DNA of 64,000 bases, taken from Anaerolineales bacterium (lineage in GTDB: Bacteria; Chloroflexota; Anaerolineae; JAAEKA01). Positions within the stretch are counted from its first letter, which is position 1. Each line of letters begins with the position of its first letter. The stretch is taken from NCBI GenBank assembly GCA_020634615.1, contig JACKBI010000012.1:1-64000 (forward strand), in the 5' to 3' direction. The notes below the pieces were generated by a model that searched no databases, was not told the DNA's origin, and worked only from the letters and a program-made list of their open reading frames with translations. The translations under genes and the position numbers were made by a program. Shown here one piece after another: positions 50,417 through 58,507 of this stretch.

Positions 50417-50469
50417 GAAAACAGTTGCTCGCTGCTCGGGCCGCTCGCAAACCGAGCCCCACTGTTTTC
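50417..50469. other. Nested hairpin downstream of the propeller gene
   Basis: Outer arms GAAAACAGT (50417-50425) and ACTGTTTTC (50461-50469) enclose a second stem GCTCGG/CCGAGC. It may be the first of two stacked terminators. Confidence 0.45.
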
Positions 50470-50509
50470 ATCGATCGGAGTGCCGGGTCTGACCGTCCCG
50501 GTGCCTGAC

Positions 50510-50554
50510 AAGGCAAAAGGCGCACGCCCAGAGAGGGTGTGCGCCTTTTGCCTT
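50510..50554. terminator. Bidirectional terminator between convergent genes
   Basis: Perfect 16-bp arms at 50510-50525 and 50539-50554 (AAGGCAAAAGGCGCAC and its complement) close a loop that can pair further (CCC/GGG). Each strand ends in a T-containing stretch (CCTTTTGCCTT). It sits between the convergent propeller and Nudix genes and can serve both. Confidence 0.75.
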
Positions 50555-50567
50555 CAAATCTGGTTTT

Positions 50568-51221
50568 TCAACGGATGGTTGCAAGGGCGGCAGCCAGCTC
50601 GGCCAGCACCATCGCGGTCGCACCCCAGACCTTGTGACCACAGACGTTGTAGAACGGCACCTGGCGTAGTTCGCCACGCAGAAGCCAGTCTTCGACGACG
50701 ATGTTGCGCTCGTCCAGGAAGTGGGCAATTGGCGGTTCCAGCAGTTCGGCCACTTCGTCAGGTTGCGGGTCAAAGTCTGGCCGGCGCGGCACCCAGGCCA
50801 CGTGCGGGTAGATGTAATAATCGCTGGGCGGGATGTAGAGCGGTGTCAGGTCGCCCAGCAACTGCAAATCATCTTCGCAAACGCCAATCTCTTCGCAGGC
50901 CTCGCGCATAGCAGTGTACGCCGTCGATGGATCGCCCGGATCGACACTGCCGCCGGGGAAGCTGATCTGCCCGCGGTGGTTGCCTACGGAGTCGGTCCTG
51001 CGCGTCAGCACGAGATGCAGGTCGCCGGCCGGTCCGCCCGGGTAGAGCAGCACCAGCACGCCGCCCTCGCGCGGCCGGTGATCGGACGTCGGCGGCTCCA
51101 GCGGGCGCGGCATCGGCGCCATGCGCACCATGGCCCGCAGGCCGGGCAACGGCCCGCGGAGCGCCGCTTGGATTGCTGCGGGTGTCAGGTGTCCAGCTTG
51201 CTGCAAAGCTGCGTCGTTCAT
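50568..51221 (-). CDS. Nudix hydrolase, CoA pyrophosphatase-like
   Basis: A 217-aa protein started at ATG 51221. The Nudix box is recognisable as ISFPGGSVDPGDPSTAYTAMREACEEIGV, with REACEEIG giving the metal-binding glutamates. The preceding VLTRRTDSVGNHRGQISFPGG matches the UPF0035/CoA pyrophosphatase signature (LxxRTxxxxxHxGQIxFPGG). Such enzymes split CoA into phosphopantetheine and 3',5'-ADP. An 80-codon longer frame upstream lacks support. It lies alone on the minus strand. Confidence 0.88.
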   Translation of the reverse strand: MNDAALQQAGHLTPAAIQAALRGPLPGLRAMVRMAPMPRPLEPPTSDHRPREGGVLVLLYPGGPAGDLHLVLTRRTDSVGNHRGQISFPGGSVDPGDPSTAYTAMREACEEIGVCEDDLQLLGDLTPLYIPPSDYYIYPHVAWVPRRPDFDPQPDEVAELLEPPIAHFLDERNIVVEDWLLRGELRQVPFYNVCGHKVWGATAMVLAELAAALATIR

Positions 51222-51354
51222 GCGTTGGATTATACGTCGCGAGGGCGCAAAGTTCCAAGGCCGGCCGAAGTGCCGGGACTCGTGCCAGAAAACACCCGCC
51301 AAATGAGTTTAACTGGCTACAGAAGCGAGGCAACAATCCCAGAAGGAGGCACTC

Positions 51355-51762
51355 ATGGGCAACCAGATCACCACAGCGGCAATTCATCACCTGACGCTGA
51401 CTGTCAGCGATGTGCGGCGTTCGCAGGATTTCTACTCGAAGCTGTTGAACTTCTCGCACGTGACCGACTTCGGAGATCGGGCGATCCTCAGCAACGGGTC
51501 AGTGATGCTGGTGCTGACGCCGCCGCCGGACCCGGCTCAGGCGATCTCCGGTGATGTGTTCGACGAGAACCGCATCGGTCTCGACCACGTTAGCTTGAAC
51601 GTTGGCAGCGTGCGCGATCTGCATGTCGCCGTGGCGCTGTTCGATCAGCACGATGTGGAGCATGGCGAGATCAATAACCTGCAGCCGTTCGGCATCTACG
51701 TTCTGGCGTTCCGTGACCCCGACAACATCCAGGTCGAGTTGACCGCGCCGCACGACAGTTGA
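51355..51762 (+). CDS. VOC (glyoxalase/dioxygenase fold) protein
   Basis: A 135-aa two-module vicinal-oxygen-chelate protein: AIHHLTLTVSDVRRSQDFYSKLLNF (first metal His), then GLDHVSLNVGSVRDLHVAVALFDQH and the end FRDPDNIQVEL (Glu ligand). AGAAGGAGGC lies 6-15 nt before the ATG. The fold covers glyoxalase I, dioxygenases and fosfomycin-type transferases, so activity is open. The DsrE-family gene follows after 26 bp, probably in the same operon. Confidence 0.87.
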   Translation: MGNQITTAAIHHLTLTVSDVRRSQDFYSKLLNFSHVTDFGDRAILSNGSVMLVLTPPPDPAQAISGDVFDENRIGLDHVSLNVGSVRDLHVAVALFDQHDVEHGEINNLQPFGIYVLAFRDPDNIQVELTAPHDS

Positions 51763-51788
51763 CAGTAGGGAAACGAAAGGTTATTCAG

Positions 51789-52148
51789 ATGACACGGATT
51801 TTGGCAGTCGCCACCCATGCAACCGACGATCCGACTAAAAGCAGCCTGGCGTTCATCACCGCCGTAGGTGCGCTTGGAGCCGGCAGGGAAACGTCCATTG
51901 CCTTGCTGGGCGAGGCCGTGTATCTCCTCAAGGAGTCGGTAGCTAACAGCGTCTTTGGCGTCGGCTTTCCGCCGCTTTCCGAGTTGATCAAGAAAGTGGT
52001 GGAAGGCAACATCCCGGTTTATGTCTGAGGTCCCTGCGCGGCCGCCCGTGGGGTGACCACAGAGGACTTACAGACGATGAACGGCATCTTGATCGACGAC
52101 ATTCAGTTTGCTGAGTTGGTCGCCGAGTCAAGCGTCGTCAGTTTCTGA
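51789..52148 (+). CDS. DsrE-family protein with in-frame TGA at the conserved Cys (putative selenoprotein)
   Basis: Reading stops at TGA 52026-52028 after 79 codons (NIPVYV), too short for DsrE. Continuing in the same frame gives GPCAAARGVTTEDL...FAELVAESSVVSF and a stop at 52146-52148, a 119-residue total, the normal family length. DsrE-like proteins have YVC-G-x-C-A-x-x-R-G at this place, so the TGA replaces the first Cys of the motif and Cys83 remains. DsrE-like selenoproteins have, to my recollection, been reported from bacterial metagenomes. These small proteins take part in sulfur transfer and redox reactions. The start is ATG 51789. The upstream neighbour is a VOC protein. Confidence 0.72.
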
Positions 52149-52207
52149 CAGCATCATTGCAGGGGGCAAGCACGGTGCGGCGCGCAGAACATTCTGGCCG
52201 CTGCTTG

Positions 52208-54388
52208 TCACGCGTCCGCCGCGTTCTCCGGCGGATTTACGACCATGCGCACGTCCACCGCCAGCACGCCTTGCCCGGTTTCATAGGCGATCAACGGGTT
52301 GATGTCGATCTCCTGAACCTGGGGATGGTCCAGCGCAAGCCGGGCGACGCGTTCGATGACCTCGGCCACGGCGTCGATGTCGGCCGGCGGCTGGCCGCGC
52401 AACCCTCCCAGCAGCTTGCCAGCATGCGTTTCGCCGATCATCGCCAGCGTCTCGGCCCGGCTGAACGGCGCGACGCGGAAGGCGACGTCCTTCAGCAGCT
52501 CGACGTAGATGCCGCCCAGCCCGAACATCAGCAGTGGGCCAAACTGCGGATCACGGCGCATTCCGACGATCAACTCATGGCCCGGCGGCGCCATCTGTGT
52601 CACCAGCACGCCCTCGATGCGCGCCTCTGGCTGGCGCTTCTGCACGCGCGCCAGCATCTCCTCGAACGCGGCGTGAACCTGGTCGACGCTGCCCAGCTTC
52701 AGTGTAATCCCGCCCATCTCCGACTTGTGGAAGATATCGGGCGAGACGATTTTCAGCGCCACAGGGAAGCCGATCTTTTCCGCGATCTGGCCCGCTTCCG
52801 CAGCGGTGCGCGCCAAGCCAGCCGCCGGCTGGTCGATGTCATAGGCCGCCAACACCGGCCGTGCCTCCGCCTCTCCCAAATGCGTCCTGTCCGACGGAAG
52901 ACCAACCAACGGACGCCGCTTGCCGCTGGCCATCTCTGTAAATCTGCGTTCCCCTTCTCCTTCCTTTCCCTCCTTTCCCTCTTTTCCTTCCGCATACCGC
53001 CACATCACCCCCAACGCCCGCGCCGCCTGTTTGGGAAACTGGTAGAGCGCGATGCGATGCCGGTGCAGCGCAATCATCGGCTCGCGCACCGCCTCGTCGC
53101 CCATGAAACAGGTGACCACCGGTTTGTCGGGGACAGCGGACGACGCCCGGCCGATAGCTTCGGCGACTGCGGCCGGGCTGACCAGCGCCTGTGGCACCAG
53201 GATGGGCAACACTGCGTCGAATGCCGGATCGGCCAGCAGCGCGCCGATAGCCATCTCATAGTCAGCTGCATCAGCCCCGCCCAGCATGTCGATGGGATTG
53301 CCCAGTTGCGCTTCCGAGCAGGTGTGGGCCGCGAGAAAATCGCGCGTTGCCTCGGATGGCGGCGGCATGGTCAGGCCCGCTTCTTCCAGCGCGTCGGCGG
53401 CCAGACTGGCCGGCCCGCCGGCGTTGGTGACGATGGCGACCCGATGGCCGCGCGGCAATGGCCCATAGGCCAGCGCCAGCGCGAAGTTGAACAGCTCCTC
53501 CACATCGTCGACACGGAGGACGCCACTCTGTTTGAAGGCGGCGTTGTAGGCCGCCATTGCGCCGGCCAGGCTGCCGGTATGCGACGAGACGGCGCGCGTG
53601 CCTGCCTCTGTGGTGCCGGCCTTGATGACCAGGATCGGTTTGTGGGGCGTCACCCGGCTGGCGACCTCGATGAAACGCGGCCCGTCCTTGATGGCTTCCA
53701 GGTAGGCCACGATGACTTTGGTGCGCGGATCGTCGGCCAGCGCCTCGATCAGGTCGGTTTCGGTGACGTCGGCCGAGTTGCCCAGCGTGGCGAAACGGCT
53801 GAAACCGACTCCCTTGCCGGCCGTCCACTCCAGAATGCCGCCGCAGATTGCGCCCGACTGGCTGATGAAGGCAATGTCACCCGGCTCCGGCATGGTGCGG
53901 ATGAACGTCGTATCCAGGCCGCTATAGGCGTCCAGCGTGCCGACGCAGTTGGGGCCGATCAGTCGCATGCCGTGGGCGCGGGCGATCTCCAGCAGTTCCT
54001 CTTCCAGCGCCAGGCCGGCCGGTCCCACCTCGCGAAAGCCGCCGGAGATGACGATGGCCGCCTTGACGCCGCGCACGCCACATTCGTGCAGCGCCGCCGG
54101 GCAAACCGGGGCGGGAACGACGATCACCGCCAGGTCCAGCGGGTCGGGCACCGCGGTGATCGTCGGGTAGCAAGGCAGCCCCAGGATTTTGTCCCGTCCC
54201 GGGTTGACCGGATAGACGGCGCCCCGATAGCCAAAGCTGGTCAGGTTGCGCAGGATGCCGTAGCTGAGCTTGTTGGGATTGGCCGACGCGCCGATGACGG
54301 CGACGCCGGTGGGAGTGAAGAAGGCGTCCAGGGGCGAGGCGTGAAGCGTGAGACCTGAAGCGTGATCGGAAGGGGTGTTGACAGTCAT
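52208..54388 (-). CDS. ADP-forming acyl-CoA (acetate-CoA) synthetase, fused alpha-beta
   Basis: A 726-aa protein from ATG 54388 with a strong AAGGAGGT. Domain order: CoA-binding Rossmann (FFTPTGVAVIGASANPNKLSYGILRN), succinyl-CoA-ligase-like domains with the catalytic His in SSHTGSLAGAMAAYN, and a C-terminal ATP-grasp (GFPVALKIVSPDIFHKSEMGGI). It makes ATP from acetyl- or other acyl-CoA, giving acetate, or runs in reverse. The linker near residues 466-482 (EGKEGKEGKEGEGE) is encoded by a polypurine repeat (about 52935-52990) that resembles the repeat near 59.4 kb and is probably an insertion or expansion inside the gene. Confidence 0.92.
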   Translation of the reverse strand: MTVNTPSDHASGLTLHASPLDAFFTPTGVAVIGASANPNKLSYGILRNLTSFGYRGAVYPVNPGRDKILGLPCYPTITAVPDPLDLAVIVVPAPVCPAALHECGVRGVKAAIVISGGFREVGPAGLALEEELLEIARAHGMRLIGPNCVGTLDAYSGLDTTFIRTMPEPGDIAFISQSGAICGGILEWTAGKGVGFSRFATLGNSADVTETDLIEALADDPRTKVIVAYLEAIKDGPRFIEVASRVTPHKPILVIKAGTTEAGTRAVSSHTGSLAGAMAAYNAAFKQSGVLRVDDVEELFNFALALAYGPLPRGHRVAIVTNAGGPASLAADALEEAGLTMPPPSEATRDFLAAHTCSEAQLGNPIDMLGGADAADYEMAIGALLADPAFDAVLPILVPQALVSPAAVAEAIGRASSAVPDKPVVTCFMGDEAVREPMIALHRHRIALYQFPKQAARALGVMWRYAEGKEGKEGKEGEGERRFTEMASGKRRPLVGLPSDRTHLGEAEARPVLAAYDIDQPAAGLARTAAEAGQIAEKIGFPVALKIVSPDIFHKSEMGGITLKLGSVDQVHAAFEEMLARVQKRQPEARIEGVLVTQMAPPGHELIVGMRRDPQFGPLLMFGLGGIYVELLKDVAFRVAPFSRAETLAMIGETHAGKLLGGLRGQPPADIDAVAEVIERVARLALDHPQVQEIDINPLIAYETGQGVLAVDVRMVVNPPENAADA

Positions 54389-54486
54389 TGGCGACCTCCT
54401 TGTCGCGGGTTGGTGTGCGTATCGTAGCACGAGCGGCGTAGATAGCCAATGACGCGCGTCATAAACAGGTGAATCTTTTAGCCAGA

Positions 54487-54515
54487 TTGCGCGATCGTGA
54501 GGAGACCCATATAAT
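54487..54515 (+). promoter_or_regulatory. Promoter upstream of the Smr gene
   Basis: TTGCGC (54487-54492), a 17-bp spacer and TATAAT (54510-54515). Transcription would start near 54522, so the 86-nt palindromic repeat at 54538-54623 lies in the leader. Confidence 0.55.
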
Positions 54516-54537
54516 CGAGGAAGGTGGTCGCGGGACC

Positions 54538-54623
54538 AGACTTCCGAAGTCGCCGAGTCTGATCCTGGAGTAACCTGATTGCGCGGAAAAGAGTCAACTA
54601 TTGAGCGGCGACTTCGGAAGTCT
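54538..54623. repeat. Palindromic repeat, 18-bp arms and 50-nt loop
   Basis: Perfect arms at 54538-54555 and 54606-54623 (AGACTTCCGAAGTCGCCG and complement). The inner part of the arm (GAAGTCGCCG), the loop length and the overall size match the element at 1108-1188, although loop sequences differ. It sits between the promoter and start codon of the Smr gene and would fold in its mRNA. Confidence 0.7.
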
Positions 54624-54647
54624 CTCGCCGACACTCAAGATTACTTT

Positions 54648-54902
54648 ATGGCAAAGCTAAAACTTGATCTGCACGACATCTACAACCGCGGCGGGACCAT
54701 CGACGCGGAGTTGAACCGCATCATCGAGGAAGCGGTTGATAAGCGGATTGCGCTGGTGGAGATCATCCCCGGCAAGGGCAGCGGGCAGTTGAAGAAGCAC
54801 GTGCTGCGTTTCCTCAATCAGCCGCACATCAAGGCGCAGTACCACCGCGTCGAAAAAGACGACCGCAACCACGGCCGTATCTTTGTCCACTTCCGGCACT
54901 AA
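54648..54902 (+). CDS. Stand-alone Smr-domain protein
   Basis: An 84-aa protein from ATG 54648. The sequence LKLDLHDIYNRGGTIDAELNRIIEEA and then LVEIIPGKGSGQLKKHVLRFL matches the small MutS-related domain, with LDLH and the GKGSG loop; the C-terminus FVHF is also typical. Smr domains nick or cleave DNA/RNA; single-domain bacterial versions include RNA endonucleases acting in ribosome rescue. Its mRNA leader carries the long palindrome. The ribosome-binding site is weak. Confidence 0.85.
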   Translation: MAKLKLDLHDIYNRGGTIDAELNRIIEEAVDKRIALVEIIPGKGSGQLKKHVLRFLNQPHIKAQYHRVEKDDRNHGRIFVHFRH

Positions 54903-55202
54903 GTCGGTGCGATGATTTATGAAAGTTAAGATTTTATTCCGGCAATAGCCTGGCGAAGCCCGCCCGACCGTAAAACGGATCGGGCTACCCACTCCGGGGC
55001 GCGAGCAGCAAGGTGGAAGCCCTTCCAGGGCTGGAATCCAGGCCCGTAGGGCCTTTCACGTTGTAGCCGGACGGCTTTGCGCAGCACCCCGTAGCGGAGC
55101 GGAGTGGGTAACCTCCGGCGGGCGTCCCGATACAATTGCCGATTTATTTTCTTAACCTCCATCAATCATCGACTGACAGGGGAAACGTGCACGATCAGAC
55201 TC
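54903..55202. repeat. Intergenic repeat-like region with imperfect inverted ends
   Basis: The core (about 54950-55135) has CCCGCC...CTACCCACTCC near 54960-54995 and an imperfect reverse complement near 55098-55130 (GGAGTGGGTAACCTCCGGCGGG). The middle holds GC-rich short palindromes (GCCCTTCCAGGGC, GGCCCGTAGGGCC). It resembles a non-coding repeat unit. A minus-strand open frame across it lacks a ribosome-binding site and is composed of repeat DNA. Confidence 0.45.
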
Positions 55203-55233
55203 AAAAAACCCCGCCTAGATGGCGGGGCTTTTT
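55203..55233 (-). terminator. Rho-independent terminator of the helicase gene
   Basis: GCCCCGCC-atcta-GGCGGGG followed by TTTTTT on the minus strand, a classical terminator 59 bp after the helicase stop. On the plus strand the same stem is followed by CTTTTT, so it can work in both directions. Confidence 0.88.
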
Positions 55234-55291
55234 CGCAGAAGCTCAACTCTTTTGAGTAAGGCGAACTTCGCGCTTCGATTGCGATCTGTCG

Positions 55292-56566
55292 CTACCCTTG
55301 CGTATCGTAGCGGCGGCGCGGCTGGCTACGGCGCGGGCGGGAGGTGTTGGCCGGGCTTGACTGGCTCGACCCGCCGTTGCTGGGATAGCGCGGCTGCTGG
55401 CGGTTGGGCTGGCTGGTCTGTGAACGGTTGTTCACCATGGATGGACCGTAGTCGAAGCCTTCCAACTGGCGACGCTCAATGCGCGTACCCAGCAGCCGCT
55501 CGATATCGCGCACCATCGGTTCATCGTCCTGCGACGCGAAGGTGAATGCTTCGCCTGACAGCTCCGCGCGGCCGGTGCGGCCGATGCGATGGGTGTAGGC
55601 GTCCACGGTGTCAGGCATGTCGAAGTTGATGACGTGCGAGATTTCCGTCACGTCGATGCCACGCGATGCGATGTCGGTCGCCACCAGGATGTCGTACTTG
55701 CCGTCGCGGAAACCGTCGATGGCCTTCTGGCGCCGGTTTTGCGCCATGTTGCCCTGCAACGCGGATACACGGTAGCCCTGGTTTTCCAGGTCCAGCGCCA
55801 GGTTGCGCGCGCGCCGCTTGGTGCGTGTGAAGACCAGCACGCGGCCGGTGGGCGTGTTGTCCAGCATGGCCAGCAGCAGGTCCTTCTTGCGCTTGTCAGG
55901 CACCGGATACAGGGCGTGCGAGACGGTTTCAGCCGGCGCGATAATGCCGATCTGCACGGTGACCGGATCGGTCAGAATGCTGTCGGCCAGCGAGCGGATG
56001 TCCTGCGGCATAGTGGCCGAGAAGAAAAGCGTCTGGCGGCGCGTCGGCAGGTGCTTGAGGATGCGGCGGATGTCGGGCAGAAAACCCATGTCGCACATGC
56101 GGTCCGCCTCGTCCAGCACCAGGATCTCGACCTTGGAGAGATCGATGGCGCCAGCGCCGATGTGATCGAGCAGACGGCCGGGGCAGGCGACGACGATCTC
56201 GGCGCCGCGACGCAGCGCTTCGACCTGTGGCCTGGGATTGACGCCGCCATAGATGGTGACGCTACGCAGCCTGGTCTGCTTGCCGTAATCGGTGGCGGCC
56301 TGGTGGATCTGCTCGGCCAGCTCGCGGGTCGGGGCAACGATCAGCGCGCGCACGCCGCGCGGGCCTTTCTGCGTTGTCAGGTGGTGCAGGATGGGTAGCA
56401 TGAACGCGGCGGTCTTACCGGTGCCGGTCTGCGCCAGCCCAAGAACGTCACGCCCCTGCATGACGAGGGGAATCGCTTGTTCCTGAATGGGGGTGGGGGA
56501 GGTATAGCCGGCAGCTTTTACGCCGGCCAGGACGCGCGCGTCCAGAGACAGTTGTTCAAAATTCAT
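55292..56566 (-). CDS. DEAD-box ATP-dependent RNA helicase (RhlE-like)
   Basis: A 424-aa protein from ATG 56566 (AAGGAG upstream). All core motifs are visible: Q motif (PTPIQEQAIPL), I AQTGTGKT, Ia PTRELAEQ, II DEAD in LVLDEADRMCDMGF, III SAT, IV VLVFTRTKRRAR, V VATDIASRGID and VI HRIGRTGRA. A basic, Ser/Asn/Arg-rich tail of about 60 residues follows (RRSQPRRRYDTQG), typical of RhlE/CsdA-like helicases that remodel structured RNA during cold or ribosome assembly. A terminator follows, and a 10-bp inverted repeat lies in its leader. Confidence 0.95.
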   Translation of the reverse strand: MNFEQLSLDARVLAGVKAAGYTSPTPIQEQAIPLVMQGRDVLGLAQTGTGKTAAFMLPILHHLTTQKGPRGVRALIVAPTRELAEQIHQAATDYGKQTRLRSVTIYGGVNPRPQVEALRRGAEIVVACPGRLLDHIGAGAIDLSKVEILVLDEADRMCDMGFLPDIRRILKHLPTRRQTLFFSATMPQDIRSLADSILTDPVTVQIGIIAPAETVSHALYPVPDKRKKDLLLAMLDNTPTGRVLVFTRTKRRARNLALDLENQGYRVSALQGNMAQNRRQKAIDGFRDGKYDILVATDIASRGIDVTEISHVINFDMPDTVDAYTHRIGRTGRAELSGEAFTFASQDDEPMVRDIERLLGTRIERRQLEGFDYGPSMVNNRSQTSQPNRQQPRYPSNGGSSQSSPANTSRPRRSQPRRRYDTQG

Positions 56567-56636
56567 ATGGGAGTACTCCTTGACTCCAGTGAGCCAAGTC
56601 GCACTCTCAGCCCGAAACTACAGTTCTTTATGTTAC

Positions 56637-56661
56637 GATGCGCACCAGATCGGTGCGCATC
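56637..56661 (-). promoter_or_regulatory. Inverted repeat in the helicase leader
   Basis: GATGCGCACC-agatc-GGTGCGCATC, perfect 10-bp arms. On the minus strand a TATAAT-like -10 lies just upstream (in CTATAATAATT), so the palindrome falls near the transcription start of the helicase and could be an operator or an RNA hairpin. Confidence 0.5.
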
Positions 56662-56736
56662 AAGTAATTATTATAGTCACAATGAAAATAATAGCGAATT
56701 CGTTGTGTGAACCGCGCGCGCGGCTGGTATTTGAAC

Positions 56737-57693
56737 CTACGGGCTGCCAAAGGGTGGGAGCAAGGCGGGGATCAGCGGGTATGCGACCAGCGTGACCAGA
56801 ATAGCGAGCGTCAGCGAGTTGACCACGAAGTTGACATCGGCCTCGTCGGCGTTGGGCATGAAGAGGGGGATGACGAAGGGCGGCGGCAGGATGGCCATGG
56901 TTAGCACGGCGGCCTGGAACGCCACATCAAGATGCAGTAGACGTCCCACCATCAGCAGGCTGAAGGCCAGCCCGGCCGGAACCCAGATCAACAGGCGTAC
57001 GGCGATCGTGCGCACTGGCTTGCTCAATTCGCCGGAACGCAGTTGCAGTTCGTAGCCGATCGCGATGGCAACCAGCGGCGTGGTCATGCTGCCGACCAGC
57101 CGCACGGTTTCGAGGAGGCTGTCGCCGATGGACGACGCAGCCAGCAGGCCGCTGAGGCCAATTTGACTGGCAAGCAGGCCGGCCAGGATGGCCAGGATCA
57201 CCGGTGTCTTGAGAAAACCCAGCAGCGTCTCGCGAAATGAGGTCGCTCCGGTGGACAGGCGTTTCAGGCCCGGCACCAGCACGAAGAAGACAAACAGCAC
57301 CTGCCCGAGGTCGATGATGCCGAAGCGCCAGATGTTGTCCGCGCCGTAGACCGCGCCATAGATGGCATAGCCCATCATGCCGGCCTCGAAGCCGGTCAAG
57401 AGCGATGGCATGAACGGCGAGTCGATGCGCAGCGGGCCGTGCAGTCGCCCTCCCAGCAGCAGCACCAGCCAGCAGGCCGCGAAGACGGTGACGACGATCA
57501 GCAGGTAGTGCAGCTCGATGGTCACCTGCGAAAAGGCCAGAAACAGCGCGGCCGGCAGGGTGACGTTGACCACCAGTTTCTTGATGTCGGCGACAGACTC
57601 CGGCCGCATCAGCCGGATGCGCCGCAGTAGCACGCCTAAAAGAATGAGAAGGAAGACAGGGAGAACTTTGGAGAACGCGGTGAGAAAGACCAT
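56737..57693 (-). CDS. AEC-family (auxin efflux carrier/malonate-type) transporter
   Basis: A 318-aa integral membrane protein with about ten hydrophobic helices. The N-terminus VLPVFLLILLGVLLRR and the mid-protein GMMGYAIYGAVYG, LPPPFVIPLF segments are typical of the AEC family, which includes malonate and malate carriers. It lies directly downstream of the two fumarase genes on the same strand, so transport of a C4-dicarboxylate is a reasonable guess. Confidence 0.87.
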   Translation of the reverse strand: MVFLTAFSKVLPVFLLILLGVLLRRIRLMRPESVADIKKLVVNVTLPAALFLAFSQVTIELHYLLIVVTVFAACWLVLLLGGRLHGPLRIDSPFMPSLLTGFEAGMMGYAIYGAVYGADNIWRFGIIDLGQVLFVFFVLVPGLKRLSTGATSFRETLLGFLKTPVILAILAGLLASQIGLSGLLAASSIGDSLLETVRLVGSMTTPLVAIAIGYELQLRSGELSKPVRTIAVRLLIWVPAGLAFSLLMVGRLLHLDVAFQAAVLTMAILPPPFVIPLFMPNADEADVNFVVNSLTLAILVTLVAYPLIPALLPPFGSP

Positions 57694-57781
57694 GGGATCG
57701 ATCGATGTGGTTCAAAAGATCGAGGGTGAGGACCTCCCCACCCTCGACGGGAATTCATGACTTCTCAGCCTTCACCGTTAC

Positions 57782-57848
57782 GTCACTCCCGCGGAGGCGG
57801 GAGTCTGATGCTCGTGAAGGATGGATTCCCGCCTGCGCGGGAATGACC
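57782..57848. repeat. REP-like pair of GC-rich palindromes
   Basis: Two small palindromes, ACTCCCGC-ggag-GCGGGAGT (57785-57804) and ATTCCCGC-ctgc-GCGGGAAT (57825-57844), are flanked by GTCA and TGAC so that the whole unit is also inverted. Similar ATTCCCGC/GCGGGAAT units are dispersed in many bacterial genomes. It separates the fumarase and transporter genes. Confidence 0.7.
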
Positions 57849-57883
57849 AATGAGTAGTGATGAAACTCAAGGAGCGCAGGCTC

Positions 57884-58507
57884 TCAGACGCCCACCAACT
57901 CCCTGAACTTCGCCTCCGATTTGGCCGCCACTTCGGCGTGGATCGACTGGCCGTGGCTGTCCATGGTGACGACGGCCGGGAAGCCCTCGACGCGAATCTG
58001 CCAGAAGGCTTCGGGCACGCCGAACTCGGCCAGCTTGTGCACGTCTTCGACCTCCTGCACCCGCTCGGCGATCAACGTGCCCGCGCCGCCCACCGCGTGC
58101 AGGTAAACGGCCTTGAAGGTTCCACACGCGGCCAGCGTTCGCGGGCCCATGCCGCCCTTGCCGATCACCGCTTTCAGGTTGAAGTGCTCGATGACCAGGT
58201 CCTGGTAGACCTCCTCGCGGATGCTGGTGGTCGGCCCGGCAGCCACGAAACGCCACTGGCCATCATCTTTGGCCACCACCGGCCCGCAATGGTAGATCAC
58301 GCCGCCGTCCAGCTTCTCTTTGAGCAGCTCGTACAGCGATTCCTCGGATTGCGGCGGGTTGCCGCCGGTCTTGATGAACTCCTCGACCATGTACTTGTGG
58401 GCCGCGTCGCGCGCCGTGAAGATGACGCCGCTGAGCTCCACCTGGTCGCCGACGTGCAGCGCGCTGATGGCCTCGTCCGAGATGGGCACGGTTAGCTTGT
58501 GGATCAT
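57884..58507 (-). CDS. Class I fumarate hydratase, beta (C-terminal) subunit
   Basis: A 207-aa subunit with the Fumerase_C domain: LHVGDQVELSGVIFTARDAAHKYM, VIYHCGPVV, AAGPTTSIREE, GKGGMGPRT and the final LAEFGVPEAFWQIRVEGFPAVVTMDSHG. Its start overlaps the stop of the alpha gene by 4 bp. With the alpha subunit it forms an iron-sulfur dehydratase for fumarate/malate; L-tartrate dehydratase is the main alternative. Confidence 0.93.
   Translation of the reverse strand: MIHKLTVPISDEAISALHVGDQVELSGVIFTARDAAHKYMVEEFIKTGGNPPQSEESLYELLKEKLDGGVIYHCGPVVAKDDGQWRFVAAGPTTSIREEVYQDLVIEHFNLKAVIGKGGMGPRTLAACGTFKAVYLHAVGGAGTLIAERVQEVEDVHKLAEFGVPEAFWQIRVEGFPAVVTMDSHGQSIHAEVAAKSEAKFRELVGV

Noticed and set aside
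54926..55165. Minus-strand 79-codon frame (arginine-rich)
   Set aside because: It lies wholly in palindromic GC-rich repeat DNA, lacks a ribosome-binding site and shows no family-like pattern.
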